In this document: positions 36,474 to 45,645 of the stretch, piece by piece
Layout of the letters: the number at the start of each line of letters is the position of its first letter
How positions within the stretch are numbered: the stretch's first letter is position 1
From: Sphingomonas sp. S2M10
Lineage (GTDB): Bacteria > Pseudomonadota > Alphaproteobacteria > Sphingomonadales > Sphingomonadaceae
Assembly: GCF_012650175.1 (NCBI RefSeq)
Contig: NZ_JAAILI010000080.1
Location: forward strand, 124,001 to 188,000
DNA length: 64,000 nt
Direction: 5' to 3'
Position numbers and translations under genes: made by a program
The notes under the pieces: generated by a model
Told to the model about the DNA's origin: nothing
Seen by the model: the letters and a program-made list of their open reading frames with translations, nothing else
Database searches by the model: none

Positions 36474-37717
36474 TCCGCCGCCTCGGGAACGGCCTCGCCC
36501 CAGGCGGGGAAGGGATCGCGCAGGCCCATCCACAGCGCGGGCGTAAACGCCTTCACCGGCAGCAGGCAGGCGTCTAGCGCGCGGCGGATGCGGCCCTCGT
36601 CCATGTCGATGCCGATGAACACCAGTTCCTGGCGGCGATCGCCCCAGATCGGGTCCCAATGCCCGGCGACGAAGCGCTCGAAGCGATCGTCGTCGGGCCA
36701 GTGCTGCTTGGGCACTGCCGCCCACCAGCGGCCCATCCGCGCGGTCATCGTCTGCGCGCCGGCGATGGCGAGCTCGCCGACCCAGTCGGTGCGGGTCGCC
36801 AGCCAGAAATGGCCCTTGGCGCGCACCACGCCGTCCAGCCCGCCCTCGGTGAGGAAGGCGTAGAATTTCACCGGATCGAACGGCGCCCGCGCCCGATAGA
36901 CGAAGCTCTCGATGCCATATTGCTCGGTCTCGGGCGTATGGCTGGCATAGCCGTAGAGCTCCTTGGCCCAGAGCGGGTGCTGCGCGGCCTTTTCCTCGTC
37001 GAACAGGCCGGTATCGAGGATCGCGTCGAGCGGCACCTTGCCATGGTCGCAGGTGAGAATGCGGGCATCGGCGTTGAGGCTGGCGACCAGCTTCTTCACC
37101 AGCGCCAGCTGGTCCGGCGTGACGGCGCTCGCCTTGTTGACGATCACCACATCGGCGAACTCGATCTGCTCGACCAGCAGGCCGACCAGGCTGCGCGTGT
37201 CGCCTTCGCCCAGCGATTCGCCGCGATCGGCGAGGAAATCCTGGCTCGAATAATCCTTGAGCAGGTTGAGCGCGTCGACCACCGTGACCATGGTATCGAG
37301 CCGCGCGACATCGCCCAGGCACACGCCCGCCTCGTCGCGGAAGGAGAAGGTGCTCGCCACCGGCAGCGGCTCCGAGATGCCGGTGCTCTCGATCACCAGA
37401 TAGTCGAACCGCCCCGCATCGGCGAGCGCGCGGACTTCCTGGAGCAGGTCGTCGCGCAGCGTGCAGCAGATGCAGCCATTGGTCATCTCGACCAGCGCTT
37501 CCTCGCTGCGCGACAATGCCGCCTCGCCGCCGCGGACCAGATCGGCGTCGATGTTCACCTCCGACATGTCGTTGACGATCACCGCCACCCGGCGCCCCTC
37601 GCGATTGGCGAGGATATGGTTGAGCAGGGTGGTCTTGCCGGCACCCAAGAAGCCGGAGAGCACGGTTACCGGCAGCTTGGCGGCAGCCTCCGGCGCGGGC
37701 GGAACGGGATTGGGCAC
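36470..37717 (-). CDS. CobW/COG0523 family GTPase (ZigA-like)
   Basis: A 415-residue G3E GTPase and the first gene of the CobW-DUF1826-CobW operon. The P-loop is [12 protein letters not shown], the CxCC metal motif is [12 protein letters not shown], and IVNKAS is in the NKxD position. The long C-terminal domain (from about residue 240, with [11 protein letters not shown] and [18 protein letters not shown]) matches the ZigA/YeiR-like branch tied to zinc starvation. GTG at 37717 follows GAGGA seven bases upstream; the open frame runs much further but only this part has family similarity. The shared operator lies about 24 bp upstream. Confidence 0.9.
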   Translation of the reverse strand: MPNPVPPAPEAAAKLPVTVLSGFLGAGKTTLLNHILANREGRRVAVIVNDMSEVNIDADLVRGGEAALSRSEEALVEMTNGCICCTLRDDLLQEVRALADAGRFDYLVIESTGISEPLPVASTFSFRDEAGVCLGDVARLDTMVTVVDALNLLKDYSSQDFLADRGESLGEGDTRSLVGLLVEQIEFADVVIVNKASAVTPDQLALVKKLVASLNADARILTCDHGKVPLDAILDTGLFDEEKAAQHPLWAKELYGYASHTPETEQYGIESFVYRARAPFDPVKFYAFLTEGGLDGVVRAKGHFWLATRTDWVGELAIAGAQTMTARMGRWWAAVPKQHWPDDDRFERFVAGHWDPIWGDRRQELVFIGIDMDEGRIRRALDACLLPVKAFTPALWMGLRDPFPAWGEAVPEAAE

Positions 37718-37740
37718 GCGATTGTCCTCGATTGAAGGAG

Positions 37741-37752
37741 ATGTTGTATCAT
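37741..37752 (-). promoter_or_regulatory. Candidate metalloregulator operator, site 3
   Basis: On the minus strand this reads ATGATACAACAT, matching site 2 over 12 bases and site 1 over 11. It sits about 24 bp upstream of the GTG start of the first CobW gene. Confidence 0.6.
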
Positions 37753-37922
37753 CTCTATATCCGGCTAAGGGAAAGCTCAAGGCGATTGGCGCTGGAACGG
37801 GTGGGGCGCGATCCGGGGAGGGACCCACGCGACCCTCGCGCCCGACAGCCGACAAACGAGCGTAACAAACGGATGCCACCGGCGGGAAACCCCGCTCGGG
37901 CGGGCATGGCGGGAGGCAGATG

Positions 37923-39563
37923 ATGCGTGACGACAAGACCCAACGGCCCGAGCGAAGCGCGGCCGCCGATGCGATCGACAACCCCGAGCGCCGCGCGCTG
38001 CTCGGCGCGGCTGGCCTGGCGGGGGTGCTGGCCTCGGCACCCGCCGCGGCCAAGGCCGGCCAGCGGGCGCTGGCGGAGATCGAGACGGTCGTCGTGATCT
38101 ATGCCGAAAATCGCAGCTTCAACAATCTGTTCGCCGGCTTTCCCGGGCTCGCCGATCCGCTTGCCGCGGCGCACCCCGCCCGCACCGCCCAGCGCGACCG
38201 CGACGGATCGGTGCTGAAGACGCTGCCCAAGGTGTGGGAAGGCATGGTGCCCGACGAGCAGGTGGTCGAGCATCGCCGCTACAAGATCGGCCCGGACGAT
38301 CTGCCGCCAATCGCCAACGGTCCGTTCGCGCTGGCGACGCCGGAGGGCGATCCGCTGCCGCACGGCGTGGTGACGCGCGACCTGATCCACGCCTTTTACC
38401 AGAACCAGCTGCAGATCAACGGCGGCCGCAACGATGGCTTCGTCGCCTGGGGGGATAGCGGCGCGCTGGTGATGGGCCATTATGGCGAGGCCTCGGCCAA
38501 GCTGCGCCTGTGGCAGATCGCGCGCGAGTTCACGCTGTGCGACCGCTTCTTCATGGGCGCGTTCGGCGGCTCCTATCTCAACCATCAATATCTGGTGGCG
38601 GCGCAACCGGCCTATTATCCCAATGCCGACAAGAGCCCGGCCAAGGGCCGGATCGCCCAAGTAGAGGTCGAGGATCCCAAGGGCATCCGGCTGAAGCTGG
38701 AGCCGACTTCGCCCAAGAGCGCGATGGACGGCCCGCCCGATTTCGTGCCGAGTTCGCTGAGCCCCGATTTCTGGTCGGTCAACACGATGTTGCCGCCCTA
38801 TGCGCCGACCTACCAGCTCGACGCCGATCGGCCCGGCTATGCCGACTGGAGCGACGCCAAGACGATGGTGCCGCAGCGCCATGCGACGATCGGCGACCGG
38901 CTGTCGGGCAAGGGCGTCTCCTGGGCCTGGTATGCCGGCGGCTGGGCGGCGGCGCTCGCCGGCCATGCCAACGACGGCAGCTTCCCCAGCCGCCCGAACT
39001 TCCAGCCGCACCACCAGCCGTTCAACTATTTCGAGCAGTTCGCCCCCGGCACCGCCGCGCGCGCCAGGCATCTGCGCGACGCGGGCGAAGGCGAGACGCC
39101 GCGCACCAACCATTTCCTTGCCGATGCGGCGGCGGGCACGCTGCCCGCGGTCAGCTTCTACAAGCCGCAGGGCAATCTCAACATGCATGCCGGCTATTCG
39201 GACGTCGAGGCCGGCGACCAGCATATCGCGGTGATCGTCGATGCGCTGCGCCGCAGCCCGCAATGGCACAAGATGCTGGTCGTCATCACCTTCGACGAAA
39301 ATGGCGGCTGGTGGGACCATGTGCCGCCGCCCAAGGGCGATCGCTGGGGCCCCGGCACCCGCATCCCGGCGGTGATCGTCTCGCCCTTCGCCAAGCGCGG
39401 CCATGTCGATCATACGACCTACGACACCGGATCGATCGCCCGGTTCCTCACCCGGCGCTTCGGCCTGGTGCCGCTGCCCGGACTGGTCGAGCGCGAGCGG
39501 GCGATGGTCGCGGCGGGCGGCCCGGCGCCCGGCGACCTGACGGGCGCGCTGACCCTCGGCTGA
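37923..39563 (+). CDS. Secreted phosphoesterase family protein (AcpA/phospholipase C-like)
   Basis: A 546-residue periplasmic or secreted hydrolase. The N-terminus has a twin-arginine-like signal ([20 protein letters not shown]), fitting Tat export. The phosphoesterase domain shows [17 protein letters not shown] (metal-binding Glu/Asn), [17 protein letters not shown], then [17 protein letters not shown] and [19 protein letters not shown], the usual order for the acid phosphatase/phospholipase C family. It would cleave phosphate esters. Of the two ATGs at 37920 and 37923, the second is better spaced from GGAGG. It is divergent from the CobW operon. Confidence 0.88.
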   Translation: MRDDKTQRPERSAAADAIDNPERRALLGAAGLAGVLASAPAAAKAGQRALAEIETVVVIYAENRSFNNLFAGFPGLADPLAAAHPARTAQRDRDGSVLKTLPKVWEGMVPDEQVVEHRRYKIGPDDLPPIANGPFALATPEGDPLPHGVVTRDLIHAFYQNQLQINGGRNDGFVAWGDSGALVMGHYGEASAKLRLWQIAREFTLCDRFFMGAFGGSYLNHQYLVAAQPAYYPNADKSPAKGRIAQVEVEDPKGIRLKLEPTSPKSAMDGPPDFVPSSLSPDFWSVNTMLPPYAPTYQLDADRPGYADWSDAKTMVPQRHATIGDRLSGKGVSWAWYAGGWAAALAGHANDGSFPSRPNFQPHHQPFNYFEQFAPGTAARARHLRDAGEGETPRTNHFLADAAAGTLPAVSFYKPQGNLNMHAGYSDVEAGDQHIAVIVDALRRSPQWHKMLVVITFDENGGWWDHVPPPKGDRWGPGTRIPAVIVSPFAKRGHVDHTTYDTGSIARFLTRRFGLVPLPGLVERERAMVAAGGPAPGDLTGALTLG

Positions 39564-39602
39564 AGGCAGGGGCAGGGGAGCGTCCTGGGCGCCCCCTGCC
39601 GC

Positions 39603-41519
39603 TCAGAAGTCCGCGGTCAGCGAGAGGGTAGCGCGTCGCCCCGGCTGCAGCGTGAAGCCGCCGCCGCTCGACACTTTCCAGGCGAAATTGTCCGTGACAT
39701 TGCGGATCTGCGCGCGGACCAGCACCGGGGTGCGGGCAACGCGGGTGCGATAGCGCGCGCCCAGGTCGATCACGGCGCGGGCGGGCAGCGACAGCGTGTT
39801 GGCGGCGTTGGCGATGCGCTTGCCCTCCACCGTCACGCGCCCGTCGATCGAGAAGCCCGGCAGCGCCGCCACGCGATAGTCGGCGCTGGCATCGACGAGC
39901 AGGCTGGTCCGGCCGATCGGCTTGGCACCCAGCCGACCGTCCGCCACCGCCTGGCCCGAGACGCGCGGGCGCAGCCACACCGCGCCCGCGACGAGGCTCA
40001 TGCCGGGGAACGGCGCGCCGGACAGCGAGCCTTCGACGCCGCGATGCATCACATCGCCGAGCTGGCGATAGGCGCCGTCGCTGCGGTCGATGTCGAAATA
40101 GGGCTTGGCGATCTCGAAGGCGGCGGCATTGAGCCGCCAGCCGCCGGGAAGGGCGTAGCGCAGCCCCGCTTCCATCTGGCGGGTGCGGAGTGCCGGCAAG
40201 GCCTGGCCGCGATTTTCTGCGTTGGCGGGCGCGACCCCGCTTTCCTCCAGCCCGCGCGTCGCCGCGCCATACAGCGTGAGCCGCGCGGTGGCGGTAATCG
40301 CCAGCGCGGCGTTCCATAGCCAGGGCTGGTCGTGCTGACCCGCCGGCAGGGCGCCGGGGACGCGGATCGTCTTGCGATAATCGCTCCGGGTCAGGCCGAG
40401 ATTGAGTTCGCCCAGCCCCGCCCAGCGCAGCTCATAGCCGATCGCCGCACTGGTCTGGCGCACCTGATCCCGGCTGCGCGGGCCGAAGGCGAAGGCGGGC
40501 TGCGGCTGCGGATCGGACACGCCGATCGGCGCCGTGCCGAGCTCGACCGTGGCATAGCCGCCATAGCCGACCCGCACGTCGCGCCCGCGCAGCGAGCCGA
40601 GCAGCTGGTGCCGCCGCCTGCCTTCGTCGAAGGAGCGGCTGACGCGGATTTCGCCCGACCAGGATTCGGCGACCTGATCCTGCCCGGCGACCATCACCGA
40701 GCGGCCGATCCCGCGCGCGTCCACGTCGCGATAATAGGCCGCGTGATAGGTGTCGCGGGTGAAGCGGCTCTGAAATGCGCCGGCGGCGATCTGCCACTTG
40801 CCGAGCGACGCCTTGGCGATCAGCCCGCCATTCTGCGCATGGCCGGCCCAGTCTGCCCAGTCCTGGCCCCAATAGAGGCGGCGTTCCACCCGCCCCGGCA
40901 GCGCGGCACCGGCGGGAAAGATCACCGGCCCCTGTTCCTCGTCGCCATAGTCGTAGCGCCCGAAAAAGCCGGTGAGCTCGACGGTCCTGGCCGGCCGCCA
41001 GCGCGCGACCCCGCCATAGCTGACATACCAGCCGCCGGTGCCGTTGACATATTCATCGTCGTACAGCCCGAAATCGGCATTGACGCTGAGCGTCTCCGTC
41101 ACCGGCAGCGCCGCATCGACGACGAGATCGGTGCCCAGATAGTCGCCGCTGTTCAGCTGTACGCTCACCACCCGGTCCTTGCCGGTGCGGCGCAGATCAT
41201 AATCGACGATGCCCGTCGGCGCGGGCAGCGGATAGCCGAAGGCGGCCAGCCCCAGCCGTACGGTGGAGCCGCGCTGGATCACCGAGGTGATCGTCGCCTG
41301 GCGATCCCAGTACAGCCCTTCGATCCGGTTGTTGCCCGCATCGGTGGCGCTGAACCCGCGCACCTCGCCGCTGGCATAGATGCCGATCGATTCGCTGCCG
41401 ACGCTCTTGCCGAAGCCGTCCTCGGCTTCGCGCGTGGTGTTCTCTTCGGTGCGCTGCGCCTCGGCCGGTGTCCCCCAGACACCGGCCAGTGCGGCGACCG
41501 CCGCCCTCAGACGCTTCAC
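39603..41519 (-). CDS. TonB-dependent receptor (638 residues)
   Basis: An outer-membrane receptor-like protein with a signal peptide (AAVAALAGVWGTPAEAQ). The plug region appears compressed (about residues 30-125: IGIYASGEVRGFSATDAG, RIEGLYWDRQATITSVIQRG) and no clear TonB box is visible. The barrel follows, ending in RATLSLTADF with a terminal Phe. The GTG start overlaps the stop of the truncated siderophore receptor upstream (GTGA), so it was probably the second gene of a siderophore-uptake operon. With the upstream gene broken, its expression may be altered. Ligand unknown. Confidence 0.8.
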   Translation of the reverse strand: MKRLRAAVAALAGVWGTPAEAQRTEENTTREAEDGFGKSVGSESIGIYASGEVRGFSATDAGNNRIEGLYWDRQATITSVIQRGSTVRLGLAAFGYPLPAPTGIVDYDLRRTGKDRVVSVQLNSGDYLGTDLVVDAALPVTETLSVNADFGLYDDEYVNGTGGWYVSYGGVARWRPARTVELTGFFGRYDYGDEEQGPVIFPAGAALPGRVERRLYWGQDWADWAGHAQNGGLIAKASLGKWQIAAGAFQSRFTRDTYHAAYYRDVDARGIGRSVMVAGQDQVAESWSGEIRVSRSFDEGRRRHQLLGSLRGRDVRVGYGGYATVELGTAPIGVSDPQPQPAFAFGPRSRDQVRQTSAAIGYELRWAGLGELNLGLTRSDYRKTIRVPGALPAGQHDQPWLWNAALAITATARLTLYGAATRGLEESGVAPANAENRGQALPALRTRQMEAGLRYALPGGWRLNAAAFEIAKPYFDIDRSDGAYRQLGDVMHRGVEGSLSGAPFPGMSLVAGAVWLRPRVSGQAVADGRLGAKPIGRTSLLVDASADYRVAALPGFSIDGRVTVEGKRIANAANTLSLPARAVIDLGARYRTRVARTPVLVRAQIRNVTDNFAWKVSSGGGFTLQPGRRATLSLTADF

Positions 41520-42400
41520 AGCCCGAGGACGACCCGCGCGCGGATCGTGCGCGGCGCGCCCGGCGTGATCCAGACATTGCTGTAGCTGCTCTCGCTATAG
41601 ACCTGGTCGAACAGGTTCTCTGCATCCAGCTGTACTCGCACGCCGCGGGTCACCTGATAGGAGAGGTTGGCGCGGGCGGTGACATAGCTGTCCAGCCGGA
41701 AGCCGCTGTTGACGTCGTCGCCCGGTCGTTCGCCGACATAGGTGAGGCCGCCGCCGATGCCGATCGAGCCCGGCTTGCGGCCGTCCGACTGCCAGAAGGC
41801 ATAGAGCGCGCCGCTATGCTTCGGAACGTTGCTGAGCCCGCTGCCGACCAGTGCGGGGCGGCTGTCGCGCACCACCTTGACATCGGTATAGGCATAGACG
41901 GCGGTAAGCGTCAGCCGGTCGTCCAGCGCGACATTCACGTCGCCTTCCACGCCCTCGCTGCGCGCGCGCCCGGCGGCGATGTTGAAGCCGCTATTGGCGG
42001 GATCGGTCACCAGCACATTGTCCTTGGTGATGCGGAACAGCGAGACGGTGCTGGTCAGCCGGTCGCCCAGCAGGGCTAGCTTGACGCCGCCCTCCCAAGC
42101 TGCGCCGCGCTCCGGCGCGAAGGCACGCGCCGCCGCATCGACGCCCTGGTTGAAGCGGAACGAGCGCCCCCAGCTGACATAGAGCGATGCCCCCTTGGTC
42201 GGCACGAAGGTGAACGCCGCGCGCGGGCTGATGACCGAAGGCGACTGCCGATCGGTGCTATTCGACCGATAGTTGATGTTCTCCTGCCGGATCCAGTCGT
42301 GGCGGATGCCCAGCAGCAGCGAGAAGCGCTCGTCCAGCGTCATCAGATCCTGCGCATAGACGCTTTCGCCACGCAGTTTCTCCAGCAGGTTGTGGAAGGC
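41516..42400 (-). pseudogene. TonB-dependent siderophore receptor, N-terminal half deleted
   Basis: About 295 residues of the barrel of a FhuA/FpvA-like siderophore receptor remain, from LRGESVYAQDLMTLDERFSL through DRQSPSVISPRAAFTF and SLYVSWGRSFRFNQG to the terminal VVLGL. The signal peptide, plug and first barrel strands are missing. Similarity stops near 42,400, where a DUF3526 permease fragment begins in the opposite orientation. The open frame continues past the junction only by chance. It is therefore not functional as a receptor. Confidence 0.85.
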
Positions 42401-42858
42401 GAACGGCTGACTTCCGAGCTGTTCGATCGCTATGCGGGGCAGAGCTATGCCGCGCAGGCGCGCCAGAACGCGATCGTCGAGACCGCCGCCGTGCTCAGCC
42501 CCGCGATCGCGCTGCGCAGCCTGTCGATGGCCGCCGCCGGCACCGATTTCGCCGGGCACCGCCGTTTCCTCGAACAGGCCGAGGCCTATCGCTATGCGCT
42601 GGTGCAGCGGCTCAACCAGCTGCAGGCGGAGTCGGTGCGCTATGCCGACGACACTGCAGAGGATGCCGGTGCCGATCGCCGCAAGCGCGTGTCCGCGCGC
42701 AACTGGCAGGCGATGCCCGATTTCACCTTCGTCGCGCCGACCGGCGCCGTGCTGGGGCGCGCGCCGCGCTGCCGGGCCTGGCCGCGCTGTTCGGCTGGCT
42801 CGCCGCCGCCATGCTGCTGCTGGCACTGGCGACGCGCCGCCTGGGAGCGTTTCGATGA
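42400..42858 (+). pseudogene. DUF3526 ABC-2 permease, 5' deleted and frameshifted
   Basis: The 3' part of an ABC permease of the DUF3526 family. It begins abruptly at about 42,400 with ERLTSELFDRYAGQSYAAQA and continues through VLSPAIALRSLSMAAAGTDF and MPDFTFVAPTGAVLGRA. Near 42,765 the frame shifts: the expected C-terminal helix (LPGLAALFGWLAAAMLLLAL) lies in another frame and ends at a TGA overlapping the next gene's ATG. Both the missing start and the frameshift show it is dead. The ABC ATPase expected upstream is absent. Confidence 0.8.
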
Positions 42859-44126
42859 CCCTGTTCCTCCACGAACTCCGCCTGCTGCTGCGCCAGCGGC
42901 TGACCCTGTTCGCCCTCGCGCTGCTCGCGCTGCTGACCATCGCCGCGCTGGCGGCGGGCCTGGCGGAAGTCGCCCGCCAGCGCGCCGCGATCGCCGCCAT
43001 TCCCGCCGCCCAGGCCGAGGATATCGGCGCCATCGCCGCCTGGGTGGACCAGAAGAAGGACGCCGGCAGCGCCGCCTATTACAGCTTCCATCCCACCTGG
43101 GACGCGCCATCGCCGCTCGCCTTCGCGGCGCTCGGGATGCGCGACGTCGCGCCCTATATCCTGCGCGTCCGCGCGCTGGGGCTGGAGGCGCAGATCTATG
43201 ACGGCGACACCTTCAACCCCGAGCTGGCGCTGCCCGGCCGGTTCGATTTCGCCTTCGTGCTGGTGTTCCTGGCGCCCTTGTTCGTGATCGCGCTGTTCCA
43301 CGATCTCGTCTCGGGCGAGCGCGAGGCCGGGCGCCAGCGGACGCTGGAGGCGCTGCCGGGGGGCGGGGCGGCGCTGTGGCGCCGACGGACCCTGTTGCGG
43401 CTGGTGCTGCTCTGGGCGGTGCTGGCGCTGCCCTTCGCGATCGCGGCGGCGATCGAGGGCGTCGCACCATTCACGGTCCTGCTCGTGCTGGCGGTGATCG
43501 CCGCCTATCTGCTGTTCTGGATCGCGCTGGCGGCGCTGGTCGGCCGGCTGCGCTGGAGCTCGGTCGCCAACGCGGCGACGCTGGCGGCGGCCTGGCTGGT
43601 GCTGGTGCTGATCGTGCCGACGCTCGCCAATGTGCTGATCAACCAGGCGGTCCCGGTCAACCAGGGTGCCGAGATCGCGCTCGCCCAGCGCGAGGCGGTC
43701 AACCGCGCGTGGGACATTCCGCGCGAGGCGACAATGCGGCGCTTCTACGCCGCGCATCCCGAATGGGCGGATTCGGCGCCGCTGGGTTCCGAATTCCACT
43801 ACAAATGGTATTTCGCCTTCCACGAGAATGGCGATGCGAGCGTGGCGGATCGCGTCCGCGCCTATCGCGCCGGGCTGGAGCAGCGCGACGCGGCGGGCCG
43901 GGCGCTCGGCTGGGTGCTGCCCTCGGTAGGGGTGCAGGCGCTGCTGACCCGGCTCGCGGATACCGATCTGGCCGGGCAGCTCGCCTATCAGGACCGGATC
44001 CGCGCCTCCCACGCCCGGCTGCGCAATTTCTATTACGGCTATCTGTTCCGCGACCGCCCGTTCGAAAAGGCGGACTTTGACCGCGCGCCGAGGTTCGATC
44101 CCCGAATTGGCGGACCCGCTTCCTGA
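42855..44126 (+). CDS. DUF3526 ABC-2 type transporter permease
   Basis: A 423-residue inner-membrane permease. The N-terminal helix is RLTLFALALLALLTIAALAA, followed by a periplasmic loop (about 45-125) and a run of helices (FDFAFVLVFLAPLFVIALF; LVLLWAVLALPFAIAAAI; TVLLVLAVIAAYLLFWIAL; AAAWLVLVLIVPTLANVLI). The C-terminal DUF3526 region contains YYGYLFRDRPFEKADFD. Such permeases occur as pairs with an ABC ATPase next to siderophore receptors. Here the partner permease is broken and no ATPase is near, so it may be orphaned. The ATG overlaps the remnant's stop (ATGA). Confidence 0.85.
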   Translation: MTLFLHELRLLLRQRLTLFALALLALLTIAALAAGLAEVARQRAAIAAIPAAQAEDIGAIAAWVDQKKDAGSAAYYSFHPTWDAPSPLAFAALGMRDVAPYILRVRALGLEAQIYDGDTFNPELALPGRFDFAFVLVFLAPLFVIALFHDLVSGEREAGRQRTLEALPGGGAALWRRRTLLRLVLLWAVLALPFAIAAAIEGVAPFTVLLVLAVIAAYLLFWIALAALVGRLRWSSVANAATLAAAWLVLVLIVPTLANVLINQAVPVNQGAEIALAQREAVNRAWDIPREATMRRFYAAHPEWADSAPLGSEFHYKWYFAFHENGDASVADRVRAYRAGLEQRDAAGRALGWVLPSVGVQALLTRLADTDLAGQLAYQDRIRASHARLRNFYYGYLFRDRPFEKADFDRAPRFDPRIGGPAS

Positions 44127-44211
44127 GCGAGCGTCTGGTGGCATGCGGTAGAAGTGCGGCCGTTGCGGACGCCGCGTCCGGCGGCCGCCGATGTCGGTAC
44201 GGGCGCCCCCA

Positions 44212-44451
44212 TCAGGCTTCCGGCTTCGGCTCCGGCTTGGGCAGCTTGTGTCGTTCGGTGTGACACGGCGTGCCGGCAGGCGCGGGCCGCTGCTGTCGGC
44301 CGTGCGGCGCGGGGGTGGCGCGTTCCGCGTCTTCGCGTTCGGCCAGCGTCCGGCACATTTCCGGATGCTTGACTGTAAGCTTGCCGACCGGCCGTTCACC
44401 CGACTGCATCGTGCTTGCGCCGACGGCCAGCGCAGCGAGCAGTTCTATCAT
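44212..44451 (-). CDS. Small secreted hypothetical protein
   Basis: A 79-residue protein. AGGAG lies seven bases before the ATG and the N-terminus (MIELLAALAVGASTMQSGE) is signal-like. The rest is polar and Pro/Arg/Lys-rich, with two Cys (EMCRTLAERED and GTPCHTERHK), ending KLPKPEPKPEA. The good ribosome site and the secreted composition favour a real gene. Family unknown. It is transcribed in the same direction as the protease gene upstream, beyond that gene's terminator. Confidence 0.55.
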   Translation of the reverse strand: MIELLAALAVGASTMQSGERPVGKLTVKHPEMCRTLAEREDAERATPAPHGRQQRPAPAGTPCHTERHKLPKPEPKPEA

Positions 44452-44493
44452 GGCGTATCTCCTGATCGCGTGGGGCGCGGCGGCGGGTAAAGG

Positions 44494-44531
44494 AGCAACG
44501 CCCTGCCGGATCGTTCCGGCTGGGCGTTGCT
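44494..44531 (-). terminator. Hairpin terminator of the protease gene
   Basis: AGCAACGCCC pairs with GGGCGTTGCT, with a further inner stem (GCCGGA/TCCGGC) and a 4-base loop. It lies 8 bp after the protease stop on the minus strand and is followed there by CCTTTA, so the T-run is weak. Confidence 0.7.
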
Positions 44532-44538
44532 CTGGAGG

Positions 44539-45645
44539 TCAGGCGAAGCGGACGCGCAGCGTGCGCCGACGCGCGCGCAAGGCGCCGCCGACAAGGCCGA
44601 AACCGCCGATCATCATCGCCCAGCTGGCCGGTTCGGGCACGGCTGCCGCAGCGACATAGCTGGTGATATAGCTCTTGTAGGGCCGCAACCAGGTATCGCC
44701 GGACACCTCGCCGACCGACGAATTGGTGCAGCCGGCGGCGCCGGCCGCGCTGCCGGTGGTACCGCCCGCGCCATAGGGATCGATGCTGCCGAGCAGTCCG
44801 CAGCTCTGGCGAGTGAACGCATTGCCGCTGATGCCGAAGGACGTGACGGCGACGATCTTGCCGTCGATGAACTCGGGGCCACCCGAATCGCCGGGCGACG
44901 AGTTGCTCTCGCCGACGATGCCGCGCTGGCTGCCGTCGGCACCGAGCAGGCGACCGAACACGTCGTGCGTGGCGGTGCCGTCGTCAAAGTCGGACAGCAG
45001 GATGTTTTCCGACCAGCCGGTGACGAGATCGCCGTAGAATTCGTAGAGATTCTTGCCTTCGCGCTGCGCATAGTCCTGCGTCACGCCTCCGGTGCCGGTG
45101 CCCTGCGGGCCGCCGATCGTGCCGGTGCCGACCCGCGTATATTCCGCGAGCGGATCGCCCTCATAGATGCTGTAGGTGTCGACGCCGGTCGCGCGGGTGC
45201 CGAGCTTGAACAGCGCGAAGTCGCCGCCTTCGGTCGCGTCGCCGGTATAGGTGGGGCTCACCTGCCAGGAAACGGCCTGGAAGGTCGTGGCACCGGTGGC
45301 CTCGCGGATCGACGGCAGGAAGAAGGAAATCGACGTGACCGGATCGCTGACGCCTTCCTCGTTGACGTCGGAGAGGCAGTGGCCCGCCGTCAGGACAACG
45401 TTGGAAGAGAGCAGGGCGCCCGTGCAGATCGAGCCGAAGCCGGTCGTGGCCGTCGAGACGGTGGATACGAACAGGCTGCCAACGCCGGTATAGGCGCCGC
45501 CCGTTCGGCCGGTGGCGACCGCCGCCGCGGTCGTGTAGGTGATCCGCGTGGAAACCGCCCCGGGATTGGCCAGTTTCTGCGCTTGTGCAGAAGTCGCGGA
45601 AAGCGCCAGGATCGTGGCGATCGCTGCGGACGAGATCAGTCGCAT
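44539..45645 (-). CDS. Secreted trypsin-like serine protease with PEP-CTERM anchor
   Basis: A 368-residue secreted protease. After a signal peptide (IATILALSATSAQAQ), the chymotrypsin-fold domain carries His89 in VLTAGHC, Asp142 in GDFALFKL and Ser254 in SPGDSGGPEF. The C-terminus is a PEP-CTERM sorting signal: VPEPASWAMMIGGFGLVGGA followed by an Arg cluster. This is the PEPxxWAMM form found in sphingomonads. PEP-CTERM proteins are processed by an exosortase, which is not in this window. The ATG at 45645 has AGGGGG upstream. It probably acts at the cell surface. Confidence 0.92.
   Translation of the reverse strand: MRLISSAAIATILALSATSAQAQKLANPGAVSTRITYTTAAAVATGRTGGAYTGVGSLFVSTVSTATTGFGSICTGALLSSNVVLTAGHCLSDVNEEGVSDPVTSISFFLPSIREATGATTFQAVSWQVSPTYTGDATEGGDFALFKLGTRATGVDTYSIYEGDPLAEYTRVGTGTIGGPQGTGTGGVTQDYAQREGKNLYEFYGDLVTGWSENILLSDFDDGTATHDVFGRLLGADGSQRGIVGESNSSPGDSGGPEFIDGKIVAVTSFGISGNAFTRQSCGLLGSIDPYGAGGTTGSAAGAAGCTNSSVGEVSGDTWLRPYKSYITSYVAAAAVPEPASWAMMIGGFGLVGGALRARRRTLRVRFA

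Noticed and set aside
41516-43033. One long minus-strand frame joining receptor and upstream sequence as a 505-residue protein
   Set aside because: Only the part below about 42,400 resembles a receptor. The rest is the antisense of a permease remnant.
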